Made by a program: the position numbers and the translations under genes. Positions 7,143-19,661 of a DNA stretch of 34,757 nt are shown here, piece by piece. Position 1 is the stretch's first letter. Each line of letters opens with the position of its first letter. The stretch comes from Nocardia caishijiensis NBRC 108228 (GTDB lineage Bacteria > Actinomycetota > Actinomycetes > Mycobacteriales > Mycobacteriaceae), in NCBI RefSeq assembly GCF_001612825.1, contig NZ_BDBE01000015.1:1-34757 (forward strand). Direction: 5' to 3'. The notes under the pieces were generated by a model. It was not told the origin of the DNA. It worked only from the letters and a program-made list of their open reading frames with translations, and did no database searches.

Positions 7143-7218
7143 CGTGGCGAACTCCCTTGTCTCGCACCCGTTGTGCGTCAGCCTACGGAGCGGCGCCTGT
7201 CAGCGGCTAGCAAGATTC

Positions 7219-7242
7219 TTATTGACAGTATGCTGTCAATAA
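7219..7242. promoter_or_regulatory. MarR-type operator 1
   Basis: A perfect inverted repeat with 10-bp arms: TTATTGACAG, centre TATG, then the mirrored arm. It contains a TTGACA -35-like hexamer (7222-7227) on the plus strand and, by symmetry, one on the minus strand. Its centre is 20 bp from operator 2, so both would face the same side of the helix. Confidence 0.75.
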
Positions 7243-7259
7243 TGACAGCATACTGTCAT
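7242..7259. promoter_or_regulatory. MarR-type operator 2, overlapping the start codon
   Basis: A perfect inverted repeat ATGACAG, centre CATA, CTGTCAT, sharing the TGACAG/CTGTCA core with operator 1. Its last bases overlap the ATG at 7258. Repressor bound here should block initiation of the PfpI-marR operon. Confidence 0.75.
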
Positions 7260-7893
7260 GACAAAGAAGACAGTTCACGTAGCCGTGTACGACACCCTGT
7301 CCGACTGGGAAGTCGGCGCGGCGACGGTCAACATCGCCGACGACTCCTGGCACCGCGAACCGGGGCGCTTCGAGGTGGCGACGGTCGGGCTCACGACCGC
7401 GCCCGTCACCACCGCCGGACGCCTGCGGGTCACCCCCGACCTGGCCCTGGCCGACATCGACCCCGCCGACAGTGCGATGCTGATCCTGCCCGGCGCCGAC
7501 CTGTGGGACGCGGGCGACGACCTCGCGCCCTTCGCCCGCGCGGCACGCGCGTTTCTCGCGGCGGGCGTACCTGTCGCGGCGATCTGTGGTGCCACCCTCG
7601 GACTCGCGAAGGAGGGTCTGCTCGACGCTCGTCCGCACACCAGCAACGCCGCCGAATACCTTGCCTCCAGCGGCTATTCGGGTGCGGCGCACTATGTCGA
7701 TGCCGCGGCGGTGACCGACGGTGACCTCATCACCGCCGACGCCATGTCCCCGTTCGAGTTCGCGCGCGAGATCTTCGCCCGCCTCGATCTCTTCGAACCG
7801 CAGGTACTCGACGCCTGGTATCAACTGTTCGGGCACAAGGACCCCAGCGCGTACTACGCGCTCGCCGAAAACGTGGGCGGGCAAGCGGATTGA
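7258..7893 (+). CDS. DJ-1/PfpI (class I glutamine amidotransferase-like) protein
   Basis: A 211-residue protein of the DJ-1/ThiJ/PfpI superfamily. It starts VHVAVYDTLSDWEVG and carries the nucleophile elbow AAICGATLGLA with C110, followed by KEGLLDARPHTSN with H127 as a possible partner. The family includes glyoxalases, chaperone-like proteins and amidotransferase-like enzymes; the substrate cannot be assigned. No Shine-Dalgarno is visible and operator 2 overlaps the ATG, so the mRNA may be leaderless (TTGACA at 7222, 18 bp, CAGCAT at 7246). Its stop overlaps the TTG start of the marR gene, so the two are translationally coupled and probably respond to the same ligand. Confidence 0.85.
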   Translation: MTKKTVHVAVYDTLSDWEVGAATVNIADDSWHREPGRFEVATVGLTTAPVTTAGRLRVTPDLALADIDPADSAMLILPGADLWDAGDDLAPFARAARAFLAAGVPVAAICGATLGLAKEGLLDARPHTSNAAEYLASSGYSGAAHYVDAAAVTDGDLITADAMSPFEFAREIFARLDLFEPQVLDAWYQLFGHKDPSAYYALAENVGGQAD

Positions 7894-8345
7894 ACGCCGA
7901 ACAGCGGCTCCTCGACGCAGCCGCGCTAACCGTCTACCGCCTCAACGGCCAATTCCTCGCTCTCGGTGACGAATTGGCGTCCCCGGCGGGAATCTCGGTG
8001 GCCTGGTGGCAGGTGATGGCCGCGGTGGAACATCAACCGCAACCGGTCGCCGGGATCGCCCGCGCCATCGGCATCACCCGGCAGAGCGTGCAGCGGGTGG
8101 CCGATATCCTGGTCGACAAGGGACTGTGCGAATACCGGCCGAACCCGGCACACAAACGGGCCAAACTGGTCGCGATCAGCGAGCAGGGCGAGGCCGCTAT
8201 CCGCCGCATCGACCCACAGCACGAAGTCCTGGCCCGCCGCCTCGCCGCCGCCCTCGGCCCCGCCGACTTCGCCGCAACCGTCGACACCCTCACCCGGTTG
8301 GCCGCGGCGCTGGACTCGATCAGCTCGGAGACACCCGTGGACTGA
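7890..8345 (+). CDS. MarR-family transcriptional regulator
   Basis: A 151-residue winged helix-turn-helix protein. The recognition region is PQPVAGIARAIGITRQSVQRVADILVDKGL (about residues 51-80), followed by the wing YRPNPAHKRAKLVAISEQG. Helical dimerisation segments lie at both ends. It starts at TTG 7890, whose bases overlap the TGA stop of the upstream gene (TTGA), indicating coupling. It probably autoregulates by binding the twin TGACAG-N4-CTGTCA palindromes at 7219-7259, which also sit in front of the divergent NfeD/flotillin genes. The inducer is unknown. Confidence 0.88.
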   Translation: MNAEQRLLDAAALTVYRLNGQFLALGDELASPAGISVAWWQVMAAVEHQPQPVAGIARAIGITRQSVQRVADILVDKGLCEYRPNPAHKRAKLVAISEQGEAAIRRIDPQHEVLARRLAAALGPADFAATVDTLTRLAAALDSISSETPVD

Positions 8346-8396
8346 CGACGCCATCGACCACCCCGATCGCCCGAACCTCGTGCGCCGTCTCGGGGT

Positions 8397-9200
8397 TCAC
8401 AGCTCCACGAACGGCGTGCGAGTGCGATTGAGCAGGTCGGCGACCGAATCGACCACCAGGGTCGGCCGGAAGGGGTACTTCTCGACCGAGGTCTTGGTGG
8501 AGATGCCAGAGGTGACGAGGACCGTCCGCATACCCGCCTCGAGACCCGCGATCACATCGGTATCCATCCGGTCGCCGATCATCACCGTCGACTGCGAGTG
8601 CGCGCCGATGCGCCGCAGCGCCGAGCGCATCATCAGCGGATTCGGTTTGCCCACGTAGTAGGGGTCCTTGCCGGTGGCCCGGGTGATCAGGGCGGCCACC
8701 GACCCCGTGGCGGGCAGCACCCCGTCGCGGGAGGGGCCGGTGGCGTCGGGGTTGGTGGCGATGAACTTCGCGCCACGGTCGACCAAGCGGATCGCCGTGG
8801 TGATGGCCTCGAACGAGTAGGTACGGGTCTCGCCGAGCACCACGTAGTCGGGGTCGCTGTCGGTGAGGACGTAGCCGATCTCGTGCAATGCCGTGGTCAG
8901 TCCCGATTCACCGACCACGTATGCGGTGCCGTTGGGGCGCTGGTCGTCGAGGAAGGTGGCGGTGGCCAGCGCCGAGGTCCAGATCGACTCCTCGGGGATG
9001 TCGAGGCCGGTGTGGCGCAGTCGGGCCTGCAGATCACGCGGGGTCCGGATCGAGTTGTTGGTCAACACGAGGAACGGGATCTCGTTCTCGCGCAGTTCGG
9101 CCAGGAACTCGTCGGCACCCGGGATCAACTGGTCCTCGTGCACCAGTACGCCGTCCATATCGGTCAGATACGACAAGATCTGCTCATCCTTGGCGGTCAC
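8397..9200 (-). CDS. HAD-IIA (NagD-like) phosphatase
   Basis: A 267-residue haloacid-dehalogenase-type hydrolase. Motif I is TDMDGVL with nucleophile D14 and acid/base D16; motif II is LTNNS (47-50); motif III lysine K185 is in YYVGKPNP; motif IV is GDRMDTD (D210, D215). A C2-type cap lies between motifs II and III. This is the HAD-IIA subclass that includes NagD (UMP/nucleotide phosphatase) and related p-nitrophenyl phosphatases; the natural substrate is not predictable. The start is GTG 9200. It is convergent with marR (51-bp gap) and divergent from fgd. Predicted soluble and cytosolic. Confidence 0.88.
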   Translation of the reverse strand: MTAKDEQILSYLTDMDGVLVHEDQLIPGADEFLAELRENEIPFLVLTNNSIRTPRDLQARLRHTGLDIPEESIWTSALATATFLDDQRPNGTAYVVGESGLTTALHEIGYVLTDSDPDYVVLGETRTYSFEAITTAIRLVDRGAKFIATNPDATGPSRDGVLPATGSVAALITRATGKDPYYVGKPNPLMMRSALRRIGAHSQSTVMIGDRMDTDVIAGLEAGMRTVLVTSGISTKTSVEKYPFRPTLVVDSVADLLNRTRTPFVEL

Positions 9201-9318
9201 CAGCTAATCATCCGCTAAAACCGGGCGCGGTGGGCGACGAAACGGTGACGGTGCGAATCGCGCGCCGCGCGCTAGGGTCGAGGAGGCAGCGGTCAGCGGA
9301 GGAACAGGAGTGGCTGGA

Positions 9319-10329
9319 ATGGTCGATCTCAAGCTCGGGTACAAGGCATCGGCGGAGCAGTTCGGACCGCGAGAGCTGGTCGAGTTGGCGGTGGCCGCCG
9401 AGCAGCACGGGCTCGACAGCGCCACCGTGAGCGATCACTTCCAGCCCTGGCGCCACAACGGCGGCCACGCCCCGTTCTCACTGGCCTGGCTCGCGGCCGC
9501 TGGCGAGCGCACCGACCGCATCATGCTCGGCACCTCCGTGCTCACCCCGACCTTCCGCTACAACCCGGCGGTGATCGCGCAGGCCTTCGCCACCTTCGGC
9601 TGCCTGTACCCGGGCCGGGTGATGCTCGGTGTCGGTACCGGTGAGGCCCTCAACGAGATCGCCACCGGATACAAGGGCGAATGGCCCGACTTCAAGGAGC
9701 GTTTCGCGCGCCTGCGTGAGGCTGTGCGCCTGATGCGTGAACTGTGGCTCGGCGACCGCGTCGACTTCGACGGGGAGTACTACCACACCGTCGGCGCCTC
9801 GATCTACGACGTGCCCAAGGACGGCATCCCGGTCTACATCGCGGCGGGCGGTCCGGTGGTCGCCAGGTACGCGGGCCGCGCGGGCGACGGTTTCATCTGC
9901 ACCTCCGGCAAGGGCATGGACCTCTACACCGAGAAGTTGCTGCCCGCCGTCGCCGAGGGCGCGGCCAAGGCCGAGCGTGATCTGTCCGCGATCGACAAGA
10001 TGATCGAGATCAAGATCTCCTACGACACCGATCCCGAACTCGCCCTCGAGAACACGCGCTTCTGGGCGCCGTTGTCGCTGACCCCCCAGCAGAAGCACGA
10101 CATCACCGACCCGATCGAAATGGAAGCGGCCGCCGACGCGCTGCCCATCGAACAGGTCGCCAAGCGCTGGATCGTCGCGAGCGACCCCGACGAGGCCGTC
10201 GCCCAGATCAAGCCCTACCTCGACGCGGGCCTCAACCACCTGGTCTTCCACGCCCCCGGCCACGACCAGCTCCGCTTCCTCGACCTCTTCCAGCGCGACC
10301 TGGCCCCCCGCCTCCGCGCGCTGGGCTGA
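9319..10329 (+). CDS. fgd: F420-dependent glucose-6-phosphate dehydrogenase
   Basis: A luciferase-like TIM-barrel enzyme that oxidises glucose-6-phosphate to 6-phosphogluconolactone while reducing coenzyme F420. It supplies F420H2 to the Ddn/FDOR reductases. Near-identity to remembered M. tuberculosis Fgd1 is visible throughout ([71 protein letters not shown]). Catalytic-site residues fall at the same numbers: H40, W44, E109. The ATG at 9319 gives 336 residues, exactly the Fgd1 length, with AGGAG 8 nt upstream. A GTG at 9310 with its own GGAGG would add three residues and cannot be excluded. A TAGGGT -10 lies at 9273-9278. Confidence 0.95.
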   Translation: MVDLKLGYKASAEQFGPRELVELAVAAEQHGLDSATVSDHFQPWRHNGGHAPFSLAWLAAAGERTDRIMLGTSVLTPTFRYNPAVIAQAFATFGCLYPGRVMLGVGTGEALNEIATGYKGEWPDFKERFARLREAVRLMRELWLGDRVDFDGEYYHTVGASIYDVPKDGIPVYIAAGGPVVARYAGRAGDGFICTSGKGMDLYTEKLLPAVAEGAAKAERDLSAIDKMIEIKISYDTDPELALENTRFWAPLSLTPQQKHDITDPIEMEAAADALPIEQVAKRWIVASDPDEAVAQIKPYLDAGLNHLVFHAPGHDQLRFLDLFQRDLAPRLRALG

Positions 10330-10344
10330 GCCCGCCGGACAGCT

Positions 10345-10398
10345 GATCACCACGCTCCGGTGGCGGCATCAGCCGAACGTCACCAGAGCATGGTGATC
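10345..10398. terminator. Inverted repeat between convergent fgd and Ddn-like gene
   Basis: GATCACCA (10345-10352) and TGGTGATC (10391-10398) are perfect 8-bp arms enclosing 38 nt. They lie in the gap between two convergent stops, so a bidirectional terminator is likely. Confidence 0.35.
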
Positions 10399-10411
10399 GA
10401 CTGTCGCGGGG

Positions 10412-10918
10412 TCAGGCCCGGCGGAGGGCGAAGATGCGCAGGTCGCGGGTGGTTCGGTCGCGATAGGCGGCATACGCGCCGGTGATCTCGACGAAGCGGG
10501 CGAAGATCGCCTCTTTGTCGGTGTCCGGGACGAGAGTGGCCGTCACGGGAATGCGCTCGCCCGCGATCGCGACCGTCGCTTCGGGATTCGCGAGCAGGTT
10601 CGCGGTCCATGCGGGGTGCCTGGCCTGGCCGAAATTGGAGCCGACGACATAGAGGGTGTCGCCGTCGTGGACATAGAGCAGCGGCTGGGTGCGTGGCTGT
10701 CCGGATTTACGGCCGATGGTGGTCAGCAGGATCACCGGTGCGCCGATGGGCCCGAGCACGGTGTACCTGGCATCGGTGCGTTCGAGCACGGCCCGATCGA
10801 GCGGGGTCAGGGTGCGGATGAGCAGCGAGCCCGGCTTGGTCGCGGCGAAACGATTGGCGGCGCGGGACAACAGGTTCGTGCGCGAACCCCAGAGGCGATC
10901 CGGGAACTGCGGTGTCAT
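10412..10918 (-). CDS. Ddn-like deazaflavin (F420)-dependent nitroreductase-family protein
   Basis: A 168-residue split-barrel protein of the F420-dependent FDOR/Ddn family. The hallmark stretch is VILLTTIGRKSGQPRTQPLLYVHDGDTLYVVGSNFGQARHPAWTANLLANPEATV, which contributes to the F420 pocket. The start is ATG 10918 (MTPQFPDRLW); the longer open frame runs into the pta promoter and start and is rejected. Such enzymes use F420H2 to reduce quinones, nitroaromatics or other acceptors. Its neighbour fgd makes F420H2, so the two are functionally linked even though convergent. The physiological substrate is unknown. Confidence 0.85.
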   Translation of the reverse strand: MTPQFPDRLWGSRTNLLSRAANRFAATKPGSLLIRTLTPLDRAVLERTDARYTVLGPIGAPVILLTTIGRKSGQPRTQPLLYVHDGDTLYVVGSNFGQARHPAWTANLLANPEATVAIAGERIPVTATLVPDTDKEAIFARFVEITGAYAAYRDRTTRDLRIFALRRA

Positions 10919-10978
10919 GGGCGGACTATAACCGCGAGGATCACGCCACACCGAACCCCCGGATCGCCGCCGATTAAC

Positions 10979-10984
10979 TAAGCT
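10979..10984 (+). promoter_or_regulatory. -10 element of probable leaderless pta
   Basis: TAAGCT is followed by seven bases and then the pta ATG at 10992. No Shine-Dalgarno sequence is seen. Confidence 0.4.
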
Positions 10985-10991
10985 CGCGAGC

Positions 10992-13073
10992 ATGGTCGAA
11001 CCAGCGCCGTCCACCGTGTACATCGCCTCGCCCGAGGGCGACACCGGAAAATCTACGGTCGCCCTCGGTGTCCTGCAGATGTTGTGCGCCACGACAGCGC
11101 GCGTCGGAGTGTTCCGGCCGATCACCCGGTCGGCCACCGCCCCCGACTACATCCTCGAACTGCTGCTCGAGCACAGCACCGCCGACATCGGCTACGAACA
11201 GGCCGTCGGCGTCAGCTACGAGGACGTGCACCGCGACCCCGACGCCGCGATCAGCGAGATCGTGATGCGGTTCCACGATGTGGCCAAGGCCTGCGACGCG
11301 GTCGTGATCGTCGGCAGCGACTACACCGATGTCGCCAGTCCGAGCGAATTGCGCTACAACGCGCGCATCGCCGTAAACCTCGGCGCCCCGGTGCTGTTGG
11401 TGGTGCGTGGCGCCGAACGCACGCCCGCCGAGGTGAAACAGCTCGTCGAACTCTGCGAGAGCGAACTCACCGGTGAACACGCACAACTCGTCGCGGTGAT
11501 CGCCAACCGCTGCGAACCCGACAGCATCGACGGAATCGCCACCGCCCTGGCCGATTTCGACGTCCCCTCGTGGACGCTGCCCGAAGTGCCGCTGCTGATG
11601 GCACCCACCATGGGCGAACTGTGCGCGGCCATCGACGGCGAAATCTACAGCGGTGACCCGGAATTGCTGCAGCGTGAGGCGCTGCGCATCATGGTCGGCG
11701 GCATGACGGCCGAGCACATCCTCGAACGACTCTCCGACGGTGTGGTGGTGATCGCCCCCGGTGACCGCTCCGACGTGTTGCTCGGTGTGATGAACGCCCA
11801 TGAGGCAGCGGGCTTTCCGTCGCTGGCGGGGGTCATCATGAACGGTGGCATCCGGCCGCACCCGGCCATCGCCCGGCTGATGGAAGGGTTGCAGCCCAAG
11901 CTGCCGATCCTCACCACCGAGCTCGGCACCTACGACACCGCGAGCGCGGTGCACCGCACCCGTGGTCGCATGTGGGCGGGCAGCCCGCTCAAGGTCGACA
12001 CCGCCCTCGCCCTCATGGAACAGCGCGTCGACGCGGCCGCCCTGCTCGAACGCGTCCAGGTGCCGTCCTCGACGGTGGTCACCCCACAGATGTTCGAGTA
12101 CCGCCTCATCGAACGTGCCCGCTCCGACCGCAAACGCATCGTGCTGCCCGAAGGCGACGACGACCGCATCCTGCGTGCCGCCGGTCGCGTCCTGCAGCGC
12201 AAGATCGCCGACCTGACCATCCTCGGTGACGAGTCCGCCGTGCGTTCCCGCGCCGCCGAACTCGGCGTCGACATCGCCGCCGCCCAGGTACTCGACCCAC
12301 GCACCTCCGGCTACCTCGACGAATTCGCCGCCGAGTACACCGAATTGCGCAAGCACAAGGGCATGAACCTCGAGCGGGCCCGCGAGACCATGGCCGACAT
12401 CTCGTACTTCGGCACCATGATGGTCTACAAGGGCATCGCCGACGGCATGGTCTCCGGCGCCGCGCACACCACCGCGCACACCATCCGGCCCTCCTTCGAG
12501 ATCATCAAGACCACACCCGGTGTCTCCACCGTGTCGAGCGTGTTCCTGATGTGTCTGGCCGACCGGGTGCTCGCCTACGGCGACTGCGCCGTCGTACCCG
12601 ACCCCACCTCCGAACAGCTCGCCGACATCGCCGTGTCCTCGGCGGCGACGGCGGCCCGGTTCGGGATCGAGCCACGAGTGGCGATGCTGTCGTACTCGAC
12701 GGGCGCATCGGGGACCGGTGCCGATGTCGACAAGGTCCGTGCCGCTACCGAATTCGTGCGCGAGCGGTCCCCGGAGCTGCCGGTCGAGGGACCCATCCAG
12801 TACGACGCGGCCATCGAGCCCGCGGTGGCAAGCGCGAAGATGCCCGATTCCGCGGTGGCGGGCAAGGCGACGGTTTTCGTCTTCCCCGATCTCAATACCG
12901 GCAACAACACCTACAAGGCGGTACAGCGCAGCGCCGGTGCCGTCGCCATCGGTCCGGTGCTGCAGGGTCTGCGCAAGCCGGTCAACGATCTGTCGCGTGG
13001 CGCACTGGTGGCCGACATCGTCAACACCGTGGCGATCACCGCCATCCAAGCGCAGGGAGACGCGAATGAGTGA
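10992..13073 (+). CDS. pta: Phosphate acetyltransferase
   Basis: A 693-residue long-form Pta that interconverts acetyl-CoA and acetyl phosphate. Its N-terminal BioD-like P-loop domain contains SPEGDTGKSTVALG (K20). A DRTGG-like middle domain covers about residues 215-330. The C-terminal catalytic PTA_PTB domain (about 370-690) shows RKRIVLPEGDDDRILRAA, MVSGAAHTTAHTIRPSFEIIKT, YDAAIEPAVASAKMPDS and VFPDLNTGNNTYKAVQR. Length matches M. tuberculosis Pta (about 690). It overlaps ackA by 8 nt, so the two are coupled. Upstream is a TAAGCT -10 seven bases before the ATG and no ribosome-binding site, suggesting a leaderless mRNA. Confidence 0.95.
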   Translation: MVEPAPSTVYIASPEGDTGKSTVALGVLQMLCATTARVGVFRPITRSATAPDYILELLLEHSTADIGYEQAVGVSYEDVHRDPDAAISEIVMRFHDVAKACDAVVIVGSDYTDVASPSELRYNARIAVNLGAPVLLVVRGAERTPAEVKQLVELCESELTGEHAQLVAVIANRCEPDSIDGIATALADFDVPSWTLPEVPLLMAPTMGELCAAIDGEIYSGDPELLQREALRIMVGGMTAEHILERLSDGVVVIAPGDRSDVLLGVMNAHEAAGFPSLAGVIMNGGIRPHPAIARLMEGLQPKLPILTTELGTYDTASAVHRTRGRMWAGSPLKVDTALALMEQRVDAAALLERVQVPSSTVVTPQMFEYRLIERARSDRKRIVLPEGDDDRILRAAGRVLQRKIADLTILGDESAVRSRAAELGVDIAAAQVLDPRTSGYLDEFAAEYTELRKHKGMNLERARETMADISYFGTMMVYKGIADGMVSGAAHTTAHTIRPSFEIIKTTPGVSTVSSVFLMCLADRVLAYGDCAVVPDPTSEQLADIAVSSAATAARFGIEPRVAMLSYSTGASGTGADVDKVRAATEFVRERSPELPVEGPIQYDAAIEPAVASAKMPDSAVAGKATVFVFPDLNTGNNTYKAVQRSAGAVAIGPVLQGLRKPVNDLSRGALVADIVNTVAITAIQAQGDANE

Positions 13074-14259
13074 CCTGGTCCTGGTACTGAACTCCGGGTC
13101 GTCGTCCATCAAATACCAGCTGCTGCACGCGGATTCGGGCGAGGTGGTGGCCTCCGGTCTGGCCGAGAAGATCGGCGAGGCCCACGGTGGGCGCATCGCG
13201 CACGAGAGTGGCGGGCGCGAACTGGTGCACGACGGGCCGATCGCCGACCACCGCGACGGGTTGCGGCAGGCCTTCGAGATGTTCCGGGAGACCGGCATCG
13301 ACCTGACCACGGTCGGTGTGGGGGCGGTCGGGCACCGGGTGGTGCACGGCGGCGAGGTGTTCTGGGAGCCGACCATCGTCACCGACGACGTGCTCACCAC
13401 CATCCGCGACCTGTCCGAGCTCGCCCCGCTGCACAACCCCGCCAACGCCGTCGGTATCGAGTCGACCAGGGAGCTGCTGCCCGGCATCCCGCAGGTCGCC
13501 GTGTTCGACACCGCTTTCTTCCACGGCCTGCCCGATGCCGCCAAGACCTACGCGATCGATGCGAAAGTCGCTGCGGCGCACGGTATTCGCAAGTACGGTT
13601 TCCACGGCACCTCGCATCAGTACGTGTCGGAGAAGGCCGCCGAGTTCCTGGGACGCGACTACCGCGAGTTGAACCAGGTCGTGTTCCATCTCGGCAACGG
13701 TGCGTCCGCGTCGGCGATCCGCGGTGGCGTCGCGGTCGACACCACCATGGGGATGACGCCGCTCGAAGGTCTGGTGATGGGCACCCGTCCCGGCGATCTC
13801 GACCCCGGCATCGTGCCGCACCTGGTGCGGGTGGCCGACCTCGACCTGACGCAGGTGGAGCAGCTGCTCAACCGCGATTCCGGGCTCAAAGGGATGTCGG
13901 GGGTCAACGACTTCCGTGAGCTGAGCCAGCTCGTCGAAAAAGGCGACGCGGCAGCGAAATTGGCCTACGACGTCTACATTCACCGCCTGCGCCGCTACCT
14001 GGGCGCGTACCTGGTCGAGCTCGGCTCGGTCGACGTCATCGTCTTCACCGCGGGTGTCGGCGAGAACGCCGCGAACGTGCGTGCGGACGCCCTCGCCGGT
14101 CTCACGGGCCTCGGTATCGAGGTCGATCCGGGCCGCAACGAGACCCGGACGCCCGGAGTCCGCCGCATCTCCCCGGAGTTCTCCCCGGTCGAGGTCCTGG
14201 TCGTCCCAACCAACGAAGAACTCGCCATCGCCCGGGCCGCCCACGCCCTGACACGGTAA
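13066..14259 (+). CDS. ackA: Acetate kinase
   Basis: A 397-residue ASKHA-fold kinase that forms acetyl phosphate from acetate and ATP, reversibly. Signatures: N-terminal LVLNSGSSSIKYQL, VGHRVVHGGE, KYGFHGTSHQYVSEKAA, FHLGNGASASAI, DTTMGMTPLEGLVMGTRPGDLDPG and FTAGVGENAANVR. It starts at ATG 13066 with AGGGAG about 7 nt upstream. That start overlaps the end of pta; the longer open frame from 12718 lies inside pta and is spurious. With Pta it forms the reversible acetate activation/overflow pathway. Convergent with pknG, 28 bp away. Confidence 0.95.
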   Translation: MSDLVLVLNSGSSSIKYQLLHADSGEVVASGLAEKIGEAHGGRIAHESGGRELVHDGPIADHRDGLRQAFEMFRETGIDLTTVGVGAVGHRVVHGGEVFWEPTIVTDDVLTTIRDLSELAPLHNPANAVGIESTRELLPGIPQVAVFDTAFFHGLPDAAKTYAIDAKVAAAHGIRKYGFHGTSHQYVSEKAAEFLGRDYRELNQVVFHLGNGASASAIRGGVAVDTTMGMTPLEGLVMGTRPGDLDPGIVPHLVRVADLDLTQVEQLLNRDSGLKGMSGVNDFRELSQLVEKGDAAAKLAYDVYIHRLRRYLGAYLVELGSVDVIVFTAGVGENAANVRADALAGLTGLGIEVDPGRNETRTPGVRRISPEFSPVEVLVVPTNEELAIARAAHALTR

Positions 14260-14287
14260 CTCGCGGGAGCCAGCAGCCGCCGATCGC

Positions 14288-18074
<3,787 letters not shown>

Positions 18075-18078
<4 letters not shown>

Positions 18079-19535
18079 CGGTACTCCCGCAGCCGGGGCC
18101 AGAGCCCGAGCGCCACGCAGACGGCCGCGACGATACCGAGTCCGAGGGCGCCGGGGGCCAGGAACGAGAGCACGTCGACGGCCTGGGAGACCTTGTCGCG
18201 CAAGCGGTCACGGGTGGCGGTCCCCGCGTCGGCGAGGGCACGCTCCAGCGCGTCGACCTGGGCGGCCGAATCGGCGGCGCTCGGCCCGGTCGCCACGGCG
18301 GCGGCGCCGACGAAATCGCCACGCTCGAGAGTGTCGTTCATCCGCTGGTGCGCCGACTGCCAGCGGGTCAGGGCGGCACGTGCGTCGGTCACCTCGTCGG
18401 CGGCCGGTGCGTCGGACGGGTAGCCGTCGAGGAGTTCGGCGAGCCGGGCGGCGTTGGCGTCGAACGTGCGGTCGTAGTCGCCGGTGGCGTCACGGCGCAC
18501 CAGCTTCACCATTTCGGCGGATCTGGCCTGCTGCACCAGGATTCGGCTCTCGGCCAGTCGGGCGGCTGGCACCGCGCCCTCGTCGCGGCAGCGGATCATC
18601 GCGACCGCCGACACCGACCCGGCCGCGACGGTCCACAGCAGGGTGAGCGCCACCATCGCGGTGCCGATGAGCAGGCCCATGTTGAAAACTCGCCGCGACC
18701 GCCGCGCCAACTCCACCTGCACGAACACGAGCGCGGCGAGAGTGAGCACGAGCAACCCGATCGCGACCCACGGCGGCTGCACGTGCCGGTGCTGGGCGGC
18801 GGTCACCGCGTCGAAGCGGTGGTCTTCGAGTTCCTCGGCCATCGGCAGCAGCGTGGTCTGCATCTGATGCGACGCCTCGCTCAGATAGGCCGCGCCAACC
18901 GGGAAACCGTTGCGATTGTTGGCCCGCGCCGTCTCGATCAGCCCGGTGTACACGGGGAGACCGGTCGCGATACCGGTGCGCAGGCGGCGGTCGGTGCCCG
19001 CCGGATCGGCCGCCTCCTCGGCGGAGATGTGGCCCGCCTGGGTGACCAGCTCGGCGGCCGCCTCGCCGATCGCCTGGGTATACCGGTCGCGCACCTCCTC
19101 CGGCTCGATGCCGCCCGCGATGAACGCGCGCCCGGCGGCGGCGTCGGCGATCGAGAGCGAGGTGTAGAGATGGTTGGCCGAATGCGCGTCGGGTTCGGTG
19201 TCGTCGAGCAGGACGCCCAAAGCTTGCTTGCGCTCGCTCACGGTCGTCGAAGTCACCATGCCCGCGGTGACGCACAGCACCATCAGTACCAGGCCAGCGG
19301 CGAGCAATCGGCCCGGCGTCGACCGTGCGAAGCCGCGCAGACGGGCGGGCTGGAACTGGGCGCGCAGGGCTTTCACGTCGGGTGCGGGCGGTCGATCGGC
19401 GACGAGTGTCTGCCTGCGCAGCGGTGTCCGCCGCGTCGGGGTCGGCGGGGCGACACCAGCTTCTACCTGCGACGACGGGCCCGTGCGGACAGCCGCGACC
19501 TCGGTCGCCGCCTCGCGGCTTCCCGGTTCGACCAT
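18075..19535 (-). CDS. glnX: GlnX transmembrane signalling protein
   Basis: A 486-residue membrane protein (M. tuberculosis Rv0412c is about 440). A cytosolic N-terminal tail of about 75 residues is followed by TM1 (about 76-97), an extracytoplasmic helical sensor domain (98-254), TM2 (255-276), TM3 (284-313), a second extracytoplasmic helical region (about 318-452) and TM4 (about 456-479), with a short basic C-terminus. The architecture is like a chemoreceptor sensor without the cytosolic signalling hairpin. Known role: it relays the GlnH amino-acid signal across the membrane to PknG. The extra N-terminal tail, rich in proline and threonine, is longer than I recall for the mycobacterial protein. 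First gene of glnX-glnH-pknG, divergent from mutT3. Confidence 0.88.
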
Positions 19536-19661
19536 CGTTCACCTGCCCGTCCTGTCCGCGCACCCGTCCCGGTGCGGAGTTTATTGTGGTCGTACCGGTG
19601 CCGCAGCCCCTCAGACACCCCCGTGGCGGTTGCTGCACGGCTGCCAGGGAGAGGGTATGGG

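Noticed and set aside
6892..7167. N-terminal extension of the flotillin
   Set aside because: It is arginine/histidine-rich, overlaps the NfeD-like gene in another frame, and a strong ribosome-binding site marks ATG 6891.
10919..11137. N-terminal extension of the Ddn-like protein
   Set aside because: It would be antisense to the pta start and promoter, and the conserved family region begins after ATG 10918.
10974..13544. 856-codon minus-strand open frame opposite pta
   Set aside because: It is a GC-rich shadow frame of pta and ackA, whose family signatures are unmistakable.
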